Shown: piece after piece, positions 16,143-25,304 of the stretch
Layout: each line of letters starts with the position of its first letter
How positions within the stretch are numbered: position 1 is the first letter of the stretch
Origin: an uncultured Bacteroidales bacterium
GTDB taxonomy: Bacteria; Bacteroidota; Bacteroidia; Bacteroidales; Paludibacteraceae
NCBI GenBank assembly: GCA_946406195.1
Contig: CAMJJT010000003.1
Span: 1-64,000, forward strand
Direction: 5' to 3'
Length of the DNA: 64,000 nucleotides
Made by a program: the position numbers and the translations under genes
Notes under the pieces: model-generated
Databases searched by the model: none
Told to the model about the DNA's origin: nothing
The model's input: the letters and a program-made list of their open reading frames with translations, nothing else

Positions 16143-16885
16143 TACAAAAGATTCTCTTTTCTCAACCGCGCCCTGAAACGGCGCATAACCCCTACACGCG
16201 TTTGGAGGAGCAGTTCAATGTGCAATGTGAGTTCCATCAATTCATTCATATTGAGGGGCTTACAGCGAAAGAGTTTCGCCAACAACACATCAATCCGCTG
16301 GATTATACAGCGGTTATTCTCAACTCCAAACTCGGCGCAGAACATTATTTCCGTTTGTGCGAAGAAATGCGTATCAATGTACCGGATTCGATGCACTACT
16401 ACTGTAACTCCGAGCAAGTAGGTCTCTATTTGCAGAAGTTCATCAATTATCGTAAGCGCAAGGTGTTCTTCCCCGAAACCGGCAATAAATTCGAGGACAT
16501 TCTTCCGGCTATGCATCGCCGTCCGAACGAGAAGTACCTGATGGTGCTCTCCGATATTCATAACCACGATGTGATTAATATGTTCGCCGATAACCATGTG
16601 GAGGTACAACCGGCTATCATGTACCGCACAGTTACCACGCCGTGGCCTGCTGACCAGACTTTTGATTACGATCTCATTGCGCTCTTCACTCCGGCCGGCG
16701 TCACTTCATTGCGTGAGAATTTCCCGGATTGGAAACAAGGTCCAACGCTCATTGCAGCTTTTGGAGAAGGTACGGTACGCGCTTTGGAAGAAGCAGGCTA
16801 TCGGGTCGATATCGAAGCAGGACCGGGCAAAACTTTTGCGTCACTTCCGATGGCTATCGCCGATTATCTGGAGAATAATCAATAA
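16139..16885 (+). CDS. hemD: uroporphyrinogen-III synthase
   Basis: Closes hydroxymethylbilane to uroporphyrinogen III in haem synthesis. The Bacteroidota form is poorly conserved; signs are ILFSQPRPETA at the N-terminus, AVILNSKLGAEHYF, YRTVTTPWP and LIALFTPAGVTSLRENF. I take the ATG at 16139 (MIQKILFSQ), which overlaps the DUF4271 stop. About 248 aa, a usual length. The DUF4271-hemD-rnpA order is typical of the phylum. Confidence 0.85.
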   Translation: MIQKILFSQPRPETAHNPYTRLEEQFNVQCEFHQFIHIEGLTAKEFRQQHINPLDYTAVILNSKLGAEHYFRLCEEMRINVPDSMHYYCNSEQVGLYLQKFINYRKRKVFFPETGNKFEDILPAMHRRPNEKYLMVLSDIHNHDVINMFADNHVEVQPAIMYRTVTTPWPADQTFDYDLIALFTPAGVTSLRENFPDWKQGPTLIAAFGEGTVRALEEAGYRVDIEAGPGKTFASLPMAIADYLENNQ

Positions 16886-16901
16886 CAAGCAGTTATTGGG
16901 G

Positions 16902-17309
16902 ATGAAATGGGGGTTTCCTAAACACAACAAACTCTGCGGACAACTGCGTATCGCGCAATTATACAAAGAGGGAAAACGCTTCACTGCGTGGCCTCTTCGC
17001 GTGACTTACCAACCTACTGAAGAGGATACACAAGTACTTGTTTGGGCGCCCAAATCGCTCTTCAAACGCGCTGTCAAAAGAAATCATCTGCGTCGCCTGA
17101 TGCGGGAAGCTTATCGCTTGCACCAAGACCTGCTCAGAGCGGATAGCGAAAGCGCTCAGACCGCGTCTTTCCTCATCGCCTTCAACTACATGGATAAGGA
17201 GGAGCAGCCTTTTTCCGTCATCGAAAAAGCAGTCTGCAAAGCCCTCCGCAAAATCCACTCCGACCAACGACCATCGACCAACGAGCCAAACAACCCAAAA
17301 AGAGTATAA
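16902..17309 (+). CDS. rnpA: ribonuclease P protein component
   Basis: Small basic protein that helps the RNase P RNA mature tRNA 5' ends. The signature is [19 protein letters not shown] (about 48-66). I choose the ATG at 16902 ([13 protein letters not shown]). The C-terminal tail [15 protein letters not shown] is encoded by a GACCAACGACCATCGACC repeat (17261-17283) and looks like a later addition to the core protein. Next to yidD as in most bacteria. Confidence 0.92.
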   Translation: MKWGFPKHNKLCGQLRIAQLYKEGKRFTAWPLRVTYQPTEEDTQVLVWAPKSLFKRAVKRNHLRRLMREAYRLHQDLLRADSESAQTASFLIAFNYMDKEEQPFSVIEKAVCKALRKIHSDQRPSTNEPNNPKRV

Positions 17310-17313
17310 CGAG

Positions 17314-17544
17314 ATGATGGATTGGAAAATAATCATAAGAAAGAGTTTTTTGCTGCCGGTTTATTTTTACCGTGCCTTCATCTCTCCCCTCACTCCTCCT
17401 GCCTGCCGATTTACGCCCACTTGTAGCCAATACATGGTGGAAGCCGTTCTGAAGCACGGTATTTTCAAAGGCACGTGGTTAGGGATCAAACGAATCTGCC
17501 GCTGCCACCCTTGGGGCGGAAGCGGATACGACCCGGTACCATGA
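17314..17544 (+). CDS. yidD: membrane protein insertion efficiency factor YidD
   Basis: 76-aa peripheral membrane protein that aids YidC-dependent insertion. The family core is complete: [29 protein letters not shown], then [24 protein letters not shown]. An ATG at 17317 is an alternative start. Directly after rnpA (4 bp), in the conserved rnpA-yidD order. Confidence 0.95.
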   Translation: MMDWKIIIRKSFLLPVYFYRAFISPLTPPACRFTPTCSQYMVEAVLKHGIFKGTWLGIKRICRCHPWGGSGYDPVP

Positions 17545-17616
17545 TGGTGACTGCGTCACGTTACATTGTTAAAACTTTGAACTGTTAAACTGTTACTTCG
17601 ACTATCAGCAATTAGT

Positions 17617-18297
17617 ATGCGAATCGATATTATCACTTGTTGTCCGGAATTGTTGGAGTCCCCCCTCAACCACTCCATCATCCAGCGCGCAAAGAACAAA
17701 GGACTTTGCGAGATTTATGTGCATAACTTACGGGATTGGACCTTGGACAAGCATCGTAAGGTAGATGACTACGCCTTCGGTTTTGGTGCAGGAATGGTGC
17801 TCCAGATTGAGCCTATTGACCGTTGCATCGCACAATTAAAGTCGGAACGCCACTATGATGAAATCATTTTCACCGCACCGGATGGAGAACGATTTGACCA
17901 GAAAGCCGCTAACGAGTTGTCTCTCAAAGAGAATATTATTATTCTTTGCGGCCACTATAAAGGCGTGGATCAACGCGTACGCGACCATCTGATTACTCGT
18001 GAGTACAGTATAGGAGATTTTGTACTGACCGGTGGCGAGATGCCGGCTGCGATGATGACAGACGCTATCGTTCGTCTCTTACCTGGGGCACTGGGAGATG
18101 TAGAAAGCGCGTTGAACGATTCGTTCCAAGACGGACTGCTGGAAGCCGGCGTGTACACCAGACCGGCGGATTATAAAGGATGGAAAGTGCCGGAAATACT
18201 TCTCTCCGGGCATCAAGCAAAGATAGAAGACTGGCTATACGAGCAATCGGTGGCGCACACGATGGAGAGAAGACCGGATTTATTAAACGAGCAATAA
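17617..18297 (+). CDS. trmD: tRNA (guanine-37-N1)-methyltransferase
   Basis: SPOUT enzyme that methylates G37 of tRNA to prevent frameshifting. Motifs: [14 protein letters not shown] (about 49-62), [17 protein letters not shown] (about 108-125), and [18 protein letters not shown] (about 129-146) with the knotted AdoMet site. 226 aa is typical. The 72-bp gap before it holds a small GTGAC/GTCAC hairpin and GTTAAA-type repeats. Confidence 0.96.
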   Translation: MRIDIITCCPELLESPLNHSIIQRAKNKGLCEIYVHNLRDWTLDKHRKVDDYAFGFGAGMVLQIEPIDRCIAQLKSERHYDEIIFTAPDGERFDQKAANELSLKENIIILCGHYKGVDQRVRDHLITREYSIGDFVLTGGEMPAAMMTDAIVRLLPGALGDVESALNDSFQDGLLEAGVYTRPADYKGWKVPEILLSGHQAKIEDWLYEQSVAHTMERRPDLLNEQ

Positions 18298-18383
18298 ATT
18301 TACAAAACCGATGACATTTTGCATGAATTTTGACAAGTTGACATGACAAAATTATGTTTTATAGCATTTTCTTTGTAAAAAAT

Positions 18384-18414
18384 TTGGTCATATCGTCAAA
18401 AAGCAGTACTTTTG
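18384..18414 (+). promoter_or_regulatory. strong promoter with no downstream gene
   Basis: TTG (18384-18386), 20 bp, TACTTTTG (18407-18414). The spacer ends AAAAAGCAG, identical in style to the tRNA-Asn promoter. The next gene is on the opposite strand; see the candidate RNA at 18419-18490. Confidence 0.85.
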
Positions 18415-18418
18415 CACC

Positions 18419-18490
18419 GTGTTTTTCATGGTATTAGATTTAAGGTTAAGTAAAAAGATTGGGATGTCGGGAGACATCCTTCTTTGTTTT
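18419..18490 (+). ncRNA. candidate small RNA, about 70 nt
   Basis: Transcription from the promoter at 18384-18414 would begin about 18419-18421 and stop at the hairpin 18462-18479 with its TTCTTTGTTTTT tail. No convincing ORF fits. The hairpin also serves as the terminator of the convergent aminotransferase gene. Inferred from promoter and terminator geometry only; no known RNA family recognised. Confidence 0.5.
18462..18490. terminator. bidirectional terminator
   Basis: GGATGTC (18462-18468), loop GGGA, GACATCC (18473-18479). Plus side is followed by TTCTTTGTTTTT; minus side by AATCTTTTTAC. It serves the aminotransferase gene (minus) and the short plus transcript. Confidence 0.7.
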
Positions 18491-19653
18491 TATACGCTTA
18501 GCGCTTCTTTTATACGCCGCATTGCCTCCGTAATTTCCTCCGTACTGATGGCATAAGAGAGACGGATACAGGACGGATAACCGAAAGCCGATCCGGACAC
18601 AGTAGCCACATGTGCTTTCTCCAATAAGAGCTCTGCCACCTCATCGCCTGTTCCAAGGGCTGTAACATCCGGGAAGAGATAGAAAGCCCCTTTCGGCTCA
18701 CGGAACTTCAACCCCGGGATCTCCGCCGCCAAACGGCAAATGAGGTCTCGACGCTCTTCAAAAGTCTTACGCATAGCCTCCACTGTATCCTGAGGGCTGG
18801 TCAATGCCACTTCCGCCGCTTTCTGAGCTATCATCGTCGCACAAGTTAGTTGCTGGCCCTGCAAACGCGTGCATGCCGCTAAAAAGGCTTTATCTTTCGT
18901 CATCATCCATCCGATACGATAACCCGTCATAGCGTAGGCCTTGCTGACACCGTTGATGATAATCAGACGATCTGCCAACTCCGTAAAAGAAGCAAATGAA
19001 GTAGCCGGTTCGCCATAGACGATAGAGGCATAAATCTCATCCGCCAGCACAATCACTTCCGGATAATCGCGCAATACTGCCACCAGTTCAGCCATCCGCT
19101 CAAGCGAATAAACGGAACCGGTAGGGTTATTCGGGCTACAGAGGATAATCATTCTCGTACGAGCAGAGAGGACTTCACGCAGTTGATCAGCAGTAAGGCA
19201 GTAATCCTCCTCATAACGCGTCTTCACAGGAACGACGACCCCTTCCGCCAACTTCACCATCTCGCCGTAACTCACCCAACTCGGCATCGGAATAATCACC
19301 TCGTCTCCCGGGTTGATAGCGGTCTGAACAGCATTGAAAATCGCCATTTTAGCGCCTACCGACACAATCACATCTTCCGGTTGCCAAGCGATGGCATTCC
19401 CCAAAACCGCATTCTGCTGAGCAGCCGCAGCGGCACGCAAGGAAGGAATACCGGGAACGGGGCCATAGTGCGACCAATGATTATCAATCGCCTCTTGCGC
19501 CGCACGGCGCACATGCTCCGGCGTATCAAAATCCGGTTCACCAAGCGACATACTGATTACATCCACACCCGCCGCTTTCATCTCACGACAGCGAGCTGCC
19601 ATCGCCAAACTCTGCGATGCAGCAATCTTGTTTACACGTTCCGATATTTGCAT
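18490..19653 (-). CDS. PLP-dependent aspartate-type aminotransferase
   Basis: Fold-type I aminotransferase (AspC/AraT-like class I). Seen: GEPDFDTPEHV (about 38), IIPMPSWVSYGEMV (about 118), CSPNNPTGSVY (about 172), VLADEIYASIVYG (about 198), and the PLP lysine in NGVSKAYAMTGYRIGW (about 234). 387 aa is standard. Last gene of the HU-adk-obgE-ClC minus cluster, 21 bp after the ClC gene. The preferred amino donor cannot be told by eye; aspartate is most likely. Confidence 0.9.
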   Translation of the reverse strand: MQISERVNKIAASQSLAMAARCREMKAAGVDVISMSLGEPDFDTPEHVRRAAQEAIDNHWSHYGPVPGIPSLRAAAAAQQNAVLGNAIAWQPEDVIVSVGAKMAIFNAVQTAINPGDEVIIPMPSWVSYGEMVKLAEGVVVPVKTRYEEDYCLTADQLREVLSARTRMIILCSPNNPTGSVYSLERMAELVAVLRDYPEVIVLADEIYASIVYGEPATSFASFTELADRLIIINGVSKAYAMTGYRIGWMMTKDKAFLAACTRLQGQQLTCATMIAQKAAEVALTSPQDTVEAMRKTFEERRDLICRLAAEIPGLKFREPKGAFYLFPDVTALGTGDEVAELLLEKAHVATVSGSAFGYPSCIRLSYAISTEEITEAMRRIKEALSV

Positions 19654-19674
19654 AGTTCTATTGTTTTAGCATTG

Positions 19675-21480
19675 TTATTCCTCGCTGAAATGTACAAGTA
19701 CATGGCGATAGGAATTGAATATTTTCGATTTGGACACAAAGCCAAGGTAATGGCGATCCTGATCCACTACCGGCAGGTTCCATGCGCCTGTATCCTCAAA
19801 AGTCTCCATCACCTTCTCCATCGGCAGATCAAACCGCAACACGGCAAGCGGAGAAGTCATCAGTTGACCGACCGTAAAGCGCTTATACAGACGCGGCTGG
19901 AACATGATATTACGCACTTCGTCCAAGAGTAATATTCCGCGTAAGCGTCCGTCATGGTCAATCACAGGGAAGATATTCCGCTTGCTTTCGCTGATCACTT
20001 TCACCAATTCACCCAAAGTCATCTCCGGCATGATGGTGATAAAATCCGTCTCAAGGACGCTATCCATCTTGAGTAAGGTAAGCACATTGCGGTCCTTGTT
20101 ATGGGTGAGCAGCTCTCCTTTCTGCGCCAAACGCATGGCGTACAACGAGTGGGGCTCGAAAAGCATGATGGTCAAATACGAAATGACGCTCACGATCATC
20201 AGCGGCATAAACAGATGATAACCGCCCGTCAATTCCGCAATGAGGAAGATTCCCGTCAAGGGTGCGTGCATGACGCCGGACATCAGACCTGCCATACCCA
20301 CCAAAGCAAAGTTCGTCTCTGGCACAAGGAGTCCGCAGAGGTTCATGATACGCGCCGAAACGAAACCCACGATAGCGCCCATAAAGAGCGAAGGAGCAAA
20401 GATACCGCCGACTCCTCCGGCGCCATTCGTAGCCACAGATGCCACAATCTTAAAGAGGATGATCGCCGTAAAATAAGCCAATAAGACAAGCTGAAAATTA
20501 AACACCGACAGGGAAGCCCCGTTTGTCTCCAAGAAGGGCTCCAAAGGACTGTTGCCCAAGGCACTGAGGCTGTCACCGTTGATGAGCTGACGGATGACTT
20601 CGTAACCCTCTCCGTACAGAGGCGGAAAAAGGAAGATCAGCACACTCAGCGTCACGCCTCCCACCAGCAGTTTGAGCCACATATTCCGGATAGAGTGCTT
20701 CATCCATTGCTCCAGTTTGTTCATGCCCCGGGTGAAGTACAAACTGACTAATCCGCAAACGACACCGAGGATCATATACCACGGGATACGCTGCACAAGG
20801 AACGGCTCCGCCGTATCCAAGGGGAACATCGGTTCCACGCCGGTCAGGATATAGGAGAGTGCTGTCGCGGTAACCGAAGAAATGAGCAAAGGCGCCACCG
20901 AGGTCATCGTCAGATCCATCATCAGCACCTCGAGGGTAAAGACCAAACCTGCAATCGGCGCTTTAAAAATACCGCCTATAGCTCCGGCTGCACCGCAGCC
21001 GATCATGAGCATCATCGTTTTCTGGTCCAAACGGAACGCCTTCGCCAAGTTCGAACCGATAGCGGCACCGGTTAACACGATCGGCGCCTCCGCTCCGACC
21101 GAACCACCGAAACCGATTGTCAAACCCGAACCGACAATCGATGACCACATGTTATGCGCTTTGATAATAGACTTACGCTGAGAAATAGCGTAAAGAATTT
21201 TAGTGATTCCGTGGGATATATCATCCCGCACGATATACTTCACAAACAGCGCCGCAAGCGTTATACCGATAACCGGCGTAATGAGATACCACCATGTACG
21301 CTCATCAGCAATCAGTTGCTCCTCTACCAGTTTTTGAATCAGATGAATAAAGGATTTGAGTAACGCCGCAGCAACGGCGGAGAAAGCACCCACGAAGAAT
21401 GACAGGAGGAGCACCAGATGCTTCTCGCTGATATGGTGCTCGCGCCATTCAATCATTCTATCGTAGAACGTATTACTCAT
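19675..21480 (-). CDS. ClC-type chloride channel/transporter with CBS pair
   Basis: About 601 aa with 10 or more membrane helices and C-terminal CBS domains. ClC signatures: [21 protein letters not shown] (anion-filter region), [21 protein letters not shown] and [15 protein letters not shown]. The CBS pair starts near residue 450 ([11 protein letters not shown]..., [16 protein letters not shown]) and may sense nucleotides. The GxGAE motif keeps the Glu position typical of proton-coupled antiporters. I choose [16 protein letters not shown] at 21480, overlapping the obgE end by 8 bp. Confidence 0.9.
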   Translation of the reverse strand: MSNTFYDRMIEWREHHISEKHLVLLLSFFVGAFSAVAAALLKSFIHLIQKLVEEQLIADERTWWYLITPVIGITLAALFVKYIVRDDISHGITKILYAISQRKSIIKAHNMWSSIVGSGLTIGFGGSVGAEAPIVLTGAAIGSNLAKAFRLDQKTMMLMIGCGAAGAIGGIFKAPIAGLVFTLEVLMMDLTMTSVAPLLISSVTATALSYILTGVEPMFPLDTAEPFLVQRIPWYMILGVVCGLVSLYFTRGMNKLEQWMKHSIRNMWLKLLVGGVTLSVLIFLFPPLYGEGYEVIRQLINGDSLSALGNSPLEPFLETNGASLSVFNFQLVLLAYFTAIILFKIVASVATNGAGGVGGIFAPSLFMGAIVGFVSARIMNLCGLLVPETNFALVGMAGLMSGVMHAPLTGIFLIAELTGGYHLFMPLMIVSVISYLTIMLFEPHSLYAMRLAQKGELLTHNKDRNVLTLLKMDSVLETDFITIMPEMTLGELVKVISESKRNIFPVIDHDGRLRGILLLDEVRNIMFQPRLYKRFTVGQLMTSPLAVLRFDLPMEKVMETFEDTGAWNLPVVDQDRHYLGFVSKSKIFNSYRHVLVHFSEE

Positions 21481-22642
21481 CCCATCCGATACCTTTGTAT
21501 TTATCCAAATCCCACTCTTCTTCGACCTCATTGAGATAAATGGTCTCTTCATTTACCATTTGGTCGTTTACCATTTGGTCATTTTCTCTTTCGACAACCG
21601 TGACATCAATCGGCGCATGGGAGATCTCGATGACTTGGTTCTGCTCTTTGTTCAGTTCCTCCCAAAGCACATCTTTGAGTTCATCAATACCCATTCCTGC
21701 AACAGAGGAAATAAAGACAAGAGGCAATTCCAGTTTTTGCAGTTTCTTGGATGCTTGCAGTTTCTTCAGTTCCTTGGTATCGATGGCATCTATTTTCGTA
21801 ACCGCCAAGATACGCGCTTTGGTCAGCAATTCAGGGTTGTACTGCTCCAATTCATGGAGAAGAATCTTGTACTCCTTGATGATATCTTCGCTGGTAGCCG
21901 GCACCATAAAGAGCAATACGGCGTTTCGCTCTATATGCCGCAAGAAACGCAAACCCAATCCTTTTCCTTCGCTGGCGCCCTCGATGATTCCGGGTATATC
22001 CGCCATACAGAACGACCGTCCGTCGCGATAGGAGACGATACCGAGTTGCGGCGTCAGCGTGGTGAACGGATAATCCGCTATCTCCGGTTTGGCGGCAGAC
22101 ACTACGCTGAGCAGCGTCGATTTGCCGGCATTGGGGAAACCCACCAGACCTACATCCGCCAGCACTTTGAGTTGCATGATGACGGTACGCTCCTGCGCCG
22201 GTTCACCGGGTTGCGCATAGCGCGGTGCTTGGTTGGTGGAAGTACGGAAATGCCAGTTACCCAGACCTCCGCGGCCTCCCTTGAGCAGCACGACCCGCTC
22301 GTCATGCTCCTTGACCTCGCAGATGAACTCACCCGTTTCGCCGTCGTACACCACGGTGCCGCAAGGTACTTCGATGATCTTATCCTCTCCGTCCTTACCG
22401 AACGAACGGCTCTGACCGCCCTTGCCGCCATCCGTAGCCATGATATGTTTTTGGTACTTCAGATGGAGCAAGGTCCATAGATTCCGGTTACCGCGTAAGA
22501 TAACCGATCCGCCTTTGCCTCCGTCTCCGCCGTCCGGTCCGCCTTTGGGCAGATACTTGGCGCGATGGAGGTGCATGCAGCCCGCGCCGCCCTTCCCGGA
22601 GCGGCAATAAATCTTAACGTAATCTATAAAATTAGCGGCCAT
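21473..22642 (-). CDS. obgE: GTPase ObgE/CgtA
   Basis: Ribosome-assembly and stress GTPase. The N-terminal Obg domain is glycine-rich ([27 protein letters not shown]). The G domain has [11 protein letters not shown] (about 165), [16 protein letters not shown] (about 212) and TKID. I choose [12 protein letters not shown] at 22642. The C-terminal tail [13 protein letters not shown] is encoded by two copies of GACCAAATGGTAAA(C/T) (21550-21586), a simple repeat absent from the conserved core. Overlaps adk by 11 bp. Confidence 0.95.
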   Translation of the reverse strand: MAANFIDYVKIYCRSGKGGAGCMHLHRAKYLPKGGPDGGDGGKGGSVILRGNRNLWTLLHLKYQKHIMATDGGKGGQSRSFGKDGEDKIIEVPCGTVVYDGETGEFICEVKEHDERVVLLKGGRGGLGNWHFRTSTNQAPRYAQPGEPAQERTVIMQLKVLADVGLVGFPNAGKSTLLSVVSAAKPEIADYPFTTLTPQLGIVSYRDGRSFCMADIPGIIEGASEGKGLGLRFLRHIERNAVLLFMVPATSEDIIKEYKILLHELEQYNPELLTKARILAVTKIDAIDTKELKKLQASKKLQKLELPLVFISSVAGMGIDELKDVLWEELNKEQNQVIEISHAPIDVTVVERENDQMVNDQMVNEETIYLNEVEEEWDLDKYKGIGWDE

Positions 22643-23207
22643 AATTATCAATAATACGCATGATCTGCAGGAAAACATCGGCCATCGTGTGATTTCCATT
22701 CACTGCATAATAATTGCCGTGATGCAGATAATAATGCGCAATAGGTTCTGTCTGGTTGTGATAAACAGCGATGCGATGACGAATCGTATTGAGGTTATCA
22801 TCCGCACGTCCGCTCACTTTCCCGCGCTCGATGAGACGCTGGATAAGCAGCTGTTCGTCCACCATGAGGTCGATCATAATCGCCTCCATGTTATACTTCT
22901 TGAGCAATCCCGTCAATGCCTCCGCTTGCGCCACGGTACGCGGATACCCGTCAAAAATAGTACCTTTGCTATCCGCAGGAAGGGAAGCAATATAGTTCTC
23001 AATCACACCAAACATCATATCGTCCGGCACGAGGTTTCCCTTCGAAATGAGTGCATCGATCTGCTTACCCAACTCGGAGCCCTTCGCTATCTCTGCACGT
23101 AAGACATCCCCCGTTGAAAGATGCTGTACACCATATTTTTGAGCAATAAATGCAGACTGGGTTCCTTTCCCACTACCGGGAGCTCCACACAAAATAATAT
23201 TCAACAT
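22632..23207 (-). CDS. adk: adenylate kinase
   Basis: Balances ATP, ADP and AMP. P-loop [14 protein letters not shown] (about 7-19), AMP-binding [11 protein letters not shown] and [13 protein letters not shown]. 191 aa with a short LID ([11 protein letters not shown]), lacking the zinc cysteines. Between HU and obgE; the adk-obgE order is common in Bacteroidota. Confidence 0.96.
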   Translation of the reverse strand: MLNIILCGAPGSGKGTQSAFIAQKYGVQHLSTGDVLRAEIAKGSELGKQIDALISKGNLVPDDMMFGVIENYIASLPADSKGTIFDGYPRTVAQAEALTGLLKKYNMEAIMIDLMVDEQLLIQRLIERGKVSGRADDNLNTIRHRIAVYHNQTEPIAHYYLHHGNYYAVNGNHTMADVFLQIMRIIDNYGR

Positions 23208-23238
23208 ATTAACTATTCCTTACAATAAACAGACACAA

Positions 23239-23271
23239 AACGAGTTGCCCGTTTGTGTAGAGCAACTCGTT
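23239..23271 (-). terminator. terminator after the HU gene
   Basis: Perfect 10-bp arms AACGAGTTGC (23239-23248) and GCAACTCGTT (23262-23271). Minus strand continues TTGTGTC. The T-run is short, so read-through into adk is likely; no separate adk promoter was seen. Confidence 0.6.
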
Positions 23272-23292
23272 TGCTAAGCTACCATTGCTCAA

Positions 23293-23556
23293 TTAGAGAG
23301 CGAATTTAGCACCAGCTTTCATCTTAACAGCTTTCTTAGCCGGGATGTCGATAACAGCACCGGTGCGCGGGTTTTTAGCCTTGCGAGCTGCTTTCTCTAC
23401 TACTGCGATGTTAGCGTAACCAACGAGCTGTACACCCTCGCCTTTCTTAACTGCCTCAACAGCTGCGTCGAGAGCTGCGTCAATAACTTTTGCTGCCATA
23501 GCTGCAGATACCTCAGCCTTAGCTGCTGCTGCCTTAATAAGTTCTGATTTGTTCAT
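23293..23556 (-). CDS. HU-family DNA-binding protein
   Basis: 87-aa histone-like protein: MNKSELIKAAAAKAEVS, then GYANIAVVEKAARKAKNPRTG with the DNA-binding beta arm. The arm has NPRTGAVIDIPAKK, the classical Pro-containing tip that wedges into DNA. Ala/Lys-rich with strongly biased codons (GCT, GTT), indicating high expression. Confidence 0.95.
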   Translation of the reverse strand: MNKSELIKAAAAKAEVSAAMAAKVIDAALDAAVEAVKKGEGVQLVGYANIAVVEKAARKAKNPRTGAVIDIPAKKAVKMKAGAKFAL

Positions 23557-23619
23557 AACTTAAAGTTTTTAGAGTTATTAATAATGTGAATTATTTGTTC
23601 CCATTTCGGAATACGCTTG

Positions 23620-23649
23620 CAAAATTACTAAAAATTCTTTAAATACCAA
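23620..23649 (-). promoter_or_regulatory. HU promoter
   Basis: Minus strand: TTG (23647-23649), 19 bp, TAATTTTG (23620-23627). Leader about 60 bp. Confidence 0.75.
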
Positions 23650-23743
23650 ATATTTTGAGCAAAAAAATTCACTTTTTAATAAAAAAAACTGTATTTTTAT
23701 CATTTTTATGCACTTTTTATGCGTTTATATCATTTTTTTTTAG

Positions 23744-23751
23744 TACTTTTG
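23744..23751 (+). promoter_or_regulatory. -7 element 8 bp before the rhomboid start codon
   Basis: TACTTTTG at 23744-23751, preceded by a T-tract ending TTTAG. No good TTG lies 20 bp upstream. Transcription would start at about the ATG (23760), giving a leaderless or nearly leaderless message. Confidence 0.55.
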
Positions 23752-23759
23752 CACTCGTT

Positions 23760-24524
23760 ATGCGAAATTTACCAACTATTACGCGCTATCTATTGTTAGC
23801 CAATTTGATAGCATTTCTCCTGACCGGTATCTTACAGCGTCACGGAGTGGATTTGAATGCACTTTGCGGACTTCATTATTATTCCGCGTCGTCTTTTCAT
23901 TGGTGGCAACCCTTGACGTACATGTTTCTGCACGCCGACTTCAGCCATATCTTTTTTAACATGTTTGCGGTGTGGATGTTTGCTCCGATGATTGAGCAGC
24001 AATGGGGTACGCGGCGTTTTATTTTGTACTACCTTGTTTGCGGTTTAGGCGCTGCGTTCATCCAAGAAGTGGTATGGTCGATGATGCTCAGTAACATGGC
24101 TGCCTCCTATGGTGCCACTTTCCTTTCGCAGTACGCCTATCATTTGAATACGATCGGCGCGTCAGGAGCGGTCTTTGGCATCCTTTTCGCTTTCGGATGG
24201 CTCTATCCGGACGTACCGATGTTCTTTCTCTTCATCCCGGTGCCCATACGCGCGCGTACGTTCGTTATAATATATGCGCTTATAGAGCTGTTTGCGGGCT
24301 TGGGGAATGTCACCGGATTGAATGCCGACCATGTAGCGCATTTCGCGCACTTGGGAGGAATGCTCTTCGGATGGCTGCTGATTCTGTATTGGAAAAAGAC
24401 CAACTGGCGGGAACCCGGAGAATTATGGAAAGACCTATGCAGCAAGTTTGGCGGGCATAGGCGGCTGGACAGCACGGATGAAAAAAGCAAATTTGAAGAT
24501 TACCACTATCACAAACGCCTGTGA
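23760..24524 (+). CDS. rhomboid family intramembrane serine protease
   Basis: 254 aa, six predicted helices. Catalytic Ser in TIGASGAVFGILFA (about 142) and His in HVAHFAHLGGMLFGW (about 197); FLHADFSHIFFNMFAVW is the conserved second helix region. It cuts membrane proteins inside the bilayer. I take MRNLPTITRYLL at 23760 because the family start lies here and a -7 element sits just upstream. The last codons and the stop lie inside a transcription terminator hairpin (24504-24529). Confidence 0.92.
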   Translation: MRNLPTITRYLLLANLIAFLLTGILQRHGVDLNALCGLHYYSASSFHWWQPLTYMFLHADFSHIFFNMFAVWMFAPMIEQQWGTRRFILYYLVCGLGAAFIQEVVWSMMLSNMAASYGATFLSQYAYHLNTIGASGAVFGILFAFGWLYPDVPMFFLFIPVPIRARTFVIIYALIELFAGLGNVTGLNADHVAHFAHLGGMLFGWLLILYWKKTNWREPGELWKDLCSKFGGHRRLDSTDEKSKFEDYHYHKRL

Positions 24525-24538
24525 TAGTGTTTTTTTTT
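24504..24538 (+). terminator. terminator overlapping the rhomboid stop codon
   Basis: Perfect 9-bp arms CACTATCAC/GTGATAGTG followed by a run of at least nine T. The stop TGA (24522-24524) is in the right arm. The convergent endonuclease gene ends at 24537, at the end of the T-run. Confidence 0.9.
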
Positions 24539-25304
24539 ACCATTCGAGCGTAGCCACCACCGGCCGATGGTCAGACCCGTGAAAAGCATGGACCGAACAA
24601 TCCACAGGAACAAGCGGATCGGAACAAAGAATATAATCAATCCGCAAACCTATTCCGCGGTACTCATAAGTGGCGCCCCATGACCAAGGATGAACGGTGT
24701 TCCATGCGTCGTGCAGACCGCGGCTGATATGCCAATACGCATAACTGAGGGCCACAGAATTGAAATCACCCACCACGATGACCGGATAGGGACTTGCCTC
24801 TATCTCCGCCCTTACCACACGCGCCTGTTCGTTACGAAGCGGCATCGCGCGTTTCCATTTCGCCTCCAGACGATCCATGTCCTCGAAATCCTCCGAGGTG
24901 AAACTATAGGACTCTAAATGATTATTGAAAAGGCGAATCGTATCTTTCCCCACAACTATATCGCAGCGGTTAGACAGATTAGCGCGCGTGACATAATGAA
25001 TACTCTGCTTATTGATCAAGGGGTATTTCGCCCATACCATTGTGCCGAACTGACGCCGTTTGTCATAGACCGAGAAATCCAGATAGGAGTACGGATACTT
25101 GGCACTCAGTGCTTTTTTCAGCTCAGGCAGGGTAAGATACCGCGCATCCTTATAGACATCCACCTCCTGCAAACAGATCACATCGGCATCCTGCTGCAAC
25201 AAGTATTGCAGAACCTCATTCTTCTCCGGTTTGGCGAACCCGCCCATTAAGGCGGTATTCCACGTGAGGATACTAATGGCTGCTATGAGGGTACAGAGAT
25301 TCAT
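24537..25304 (-). CDS. endonuclease/exonuclease/phosphatase family protein
   Basis: 255 aa with the EEP fold: LTWNTALMGGF (about 13), CLQEVDVYK (metal Glu, about 44), VVGDFNSVALSYAYWH (about 175) and GSDHRPVVATLEW at the C-terminus. The N-terminal hydrophobic stretch (MNLCTLIAAISIL) may be a signal peptide or anchor, so the enzyme may act outside the cytoplasm. The substrate cannot be read from sequence. Overlaps the porX stop by 4 bp and belongs to the same operon. Confidence 0.85.
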   Translation of the reverse strand: MNLCTLIAAISILTWNTALMGGFAKPEKNEVLQYLLQQDADVICLQEVDVYKDARYLTLPELKKALSAKYPYSYLDFSVYDKRRQFGTMVWAKYPLINKQSIHYVTRANLSNRCDIVVGKDTIRLFNNHLESYSFTSEDFEDMDRLEAKWKRAMPLRNEQARVVRAEIEASPYPVIVVGDFNSVALSYAYWHISRGLHDAWNTVHPWSWGATYEYRGIGLRIDYILCSDPLVPVDCSVHAFHGSDHRPVVATLEW

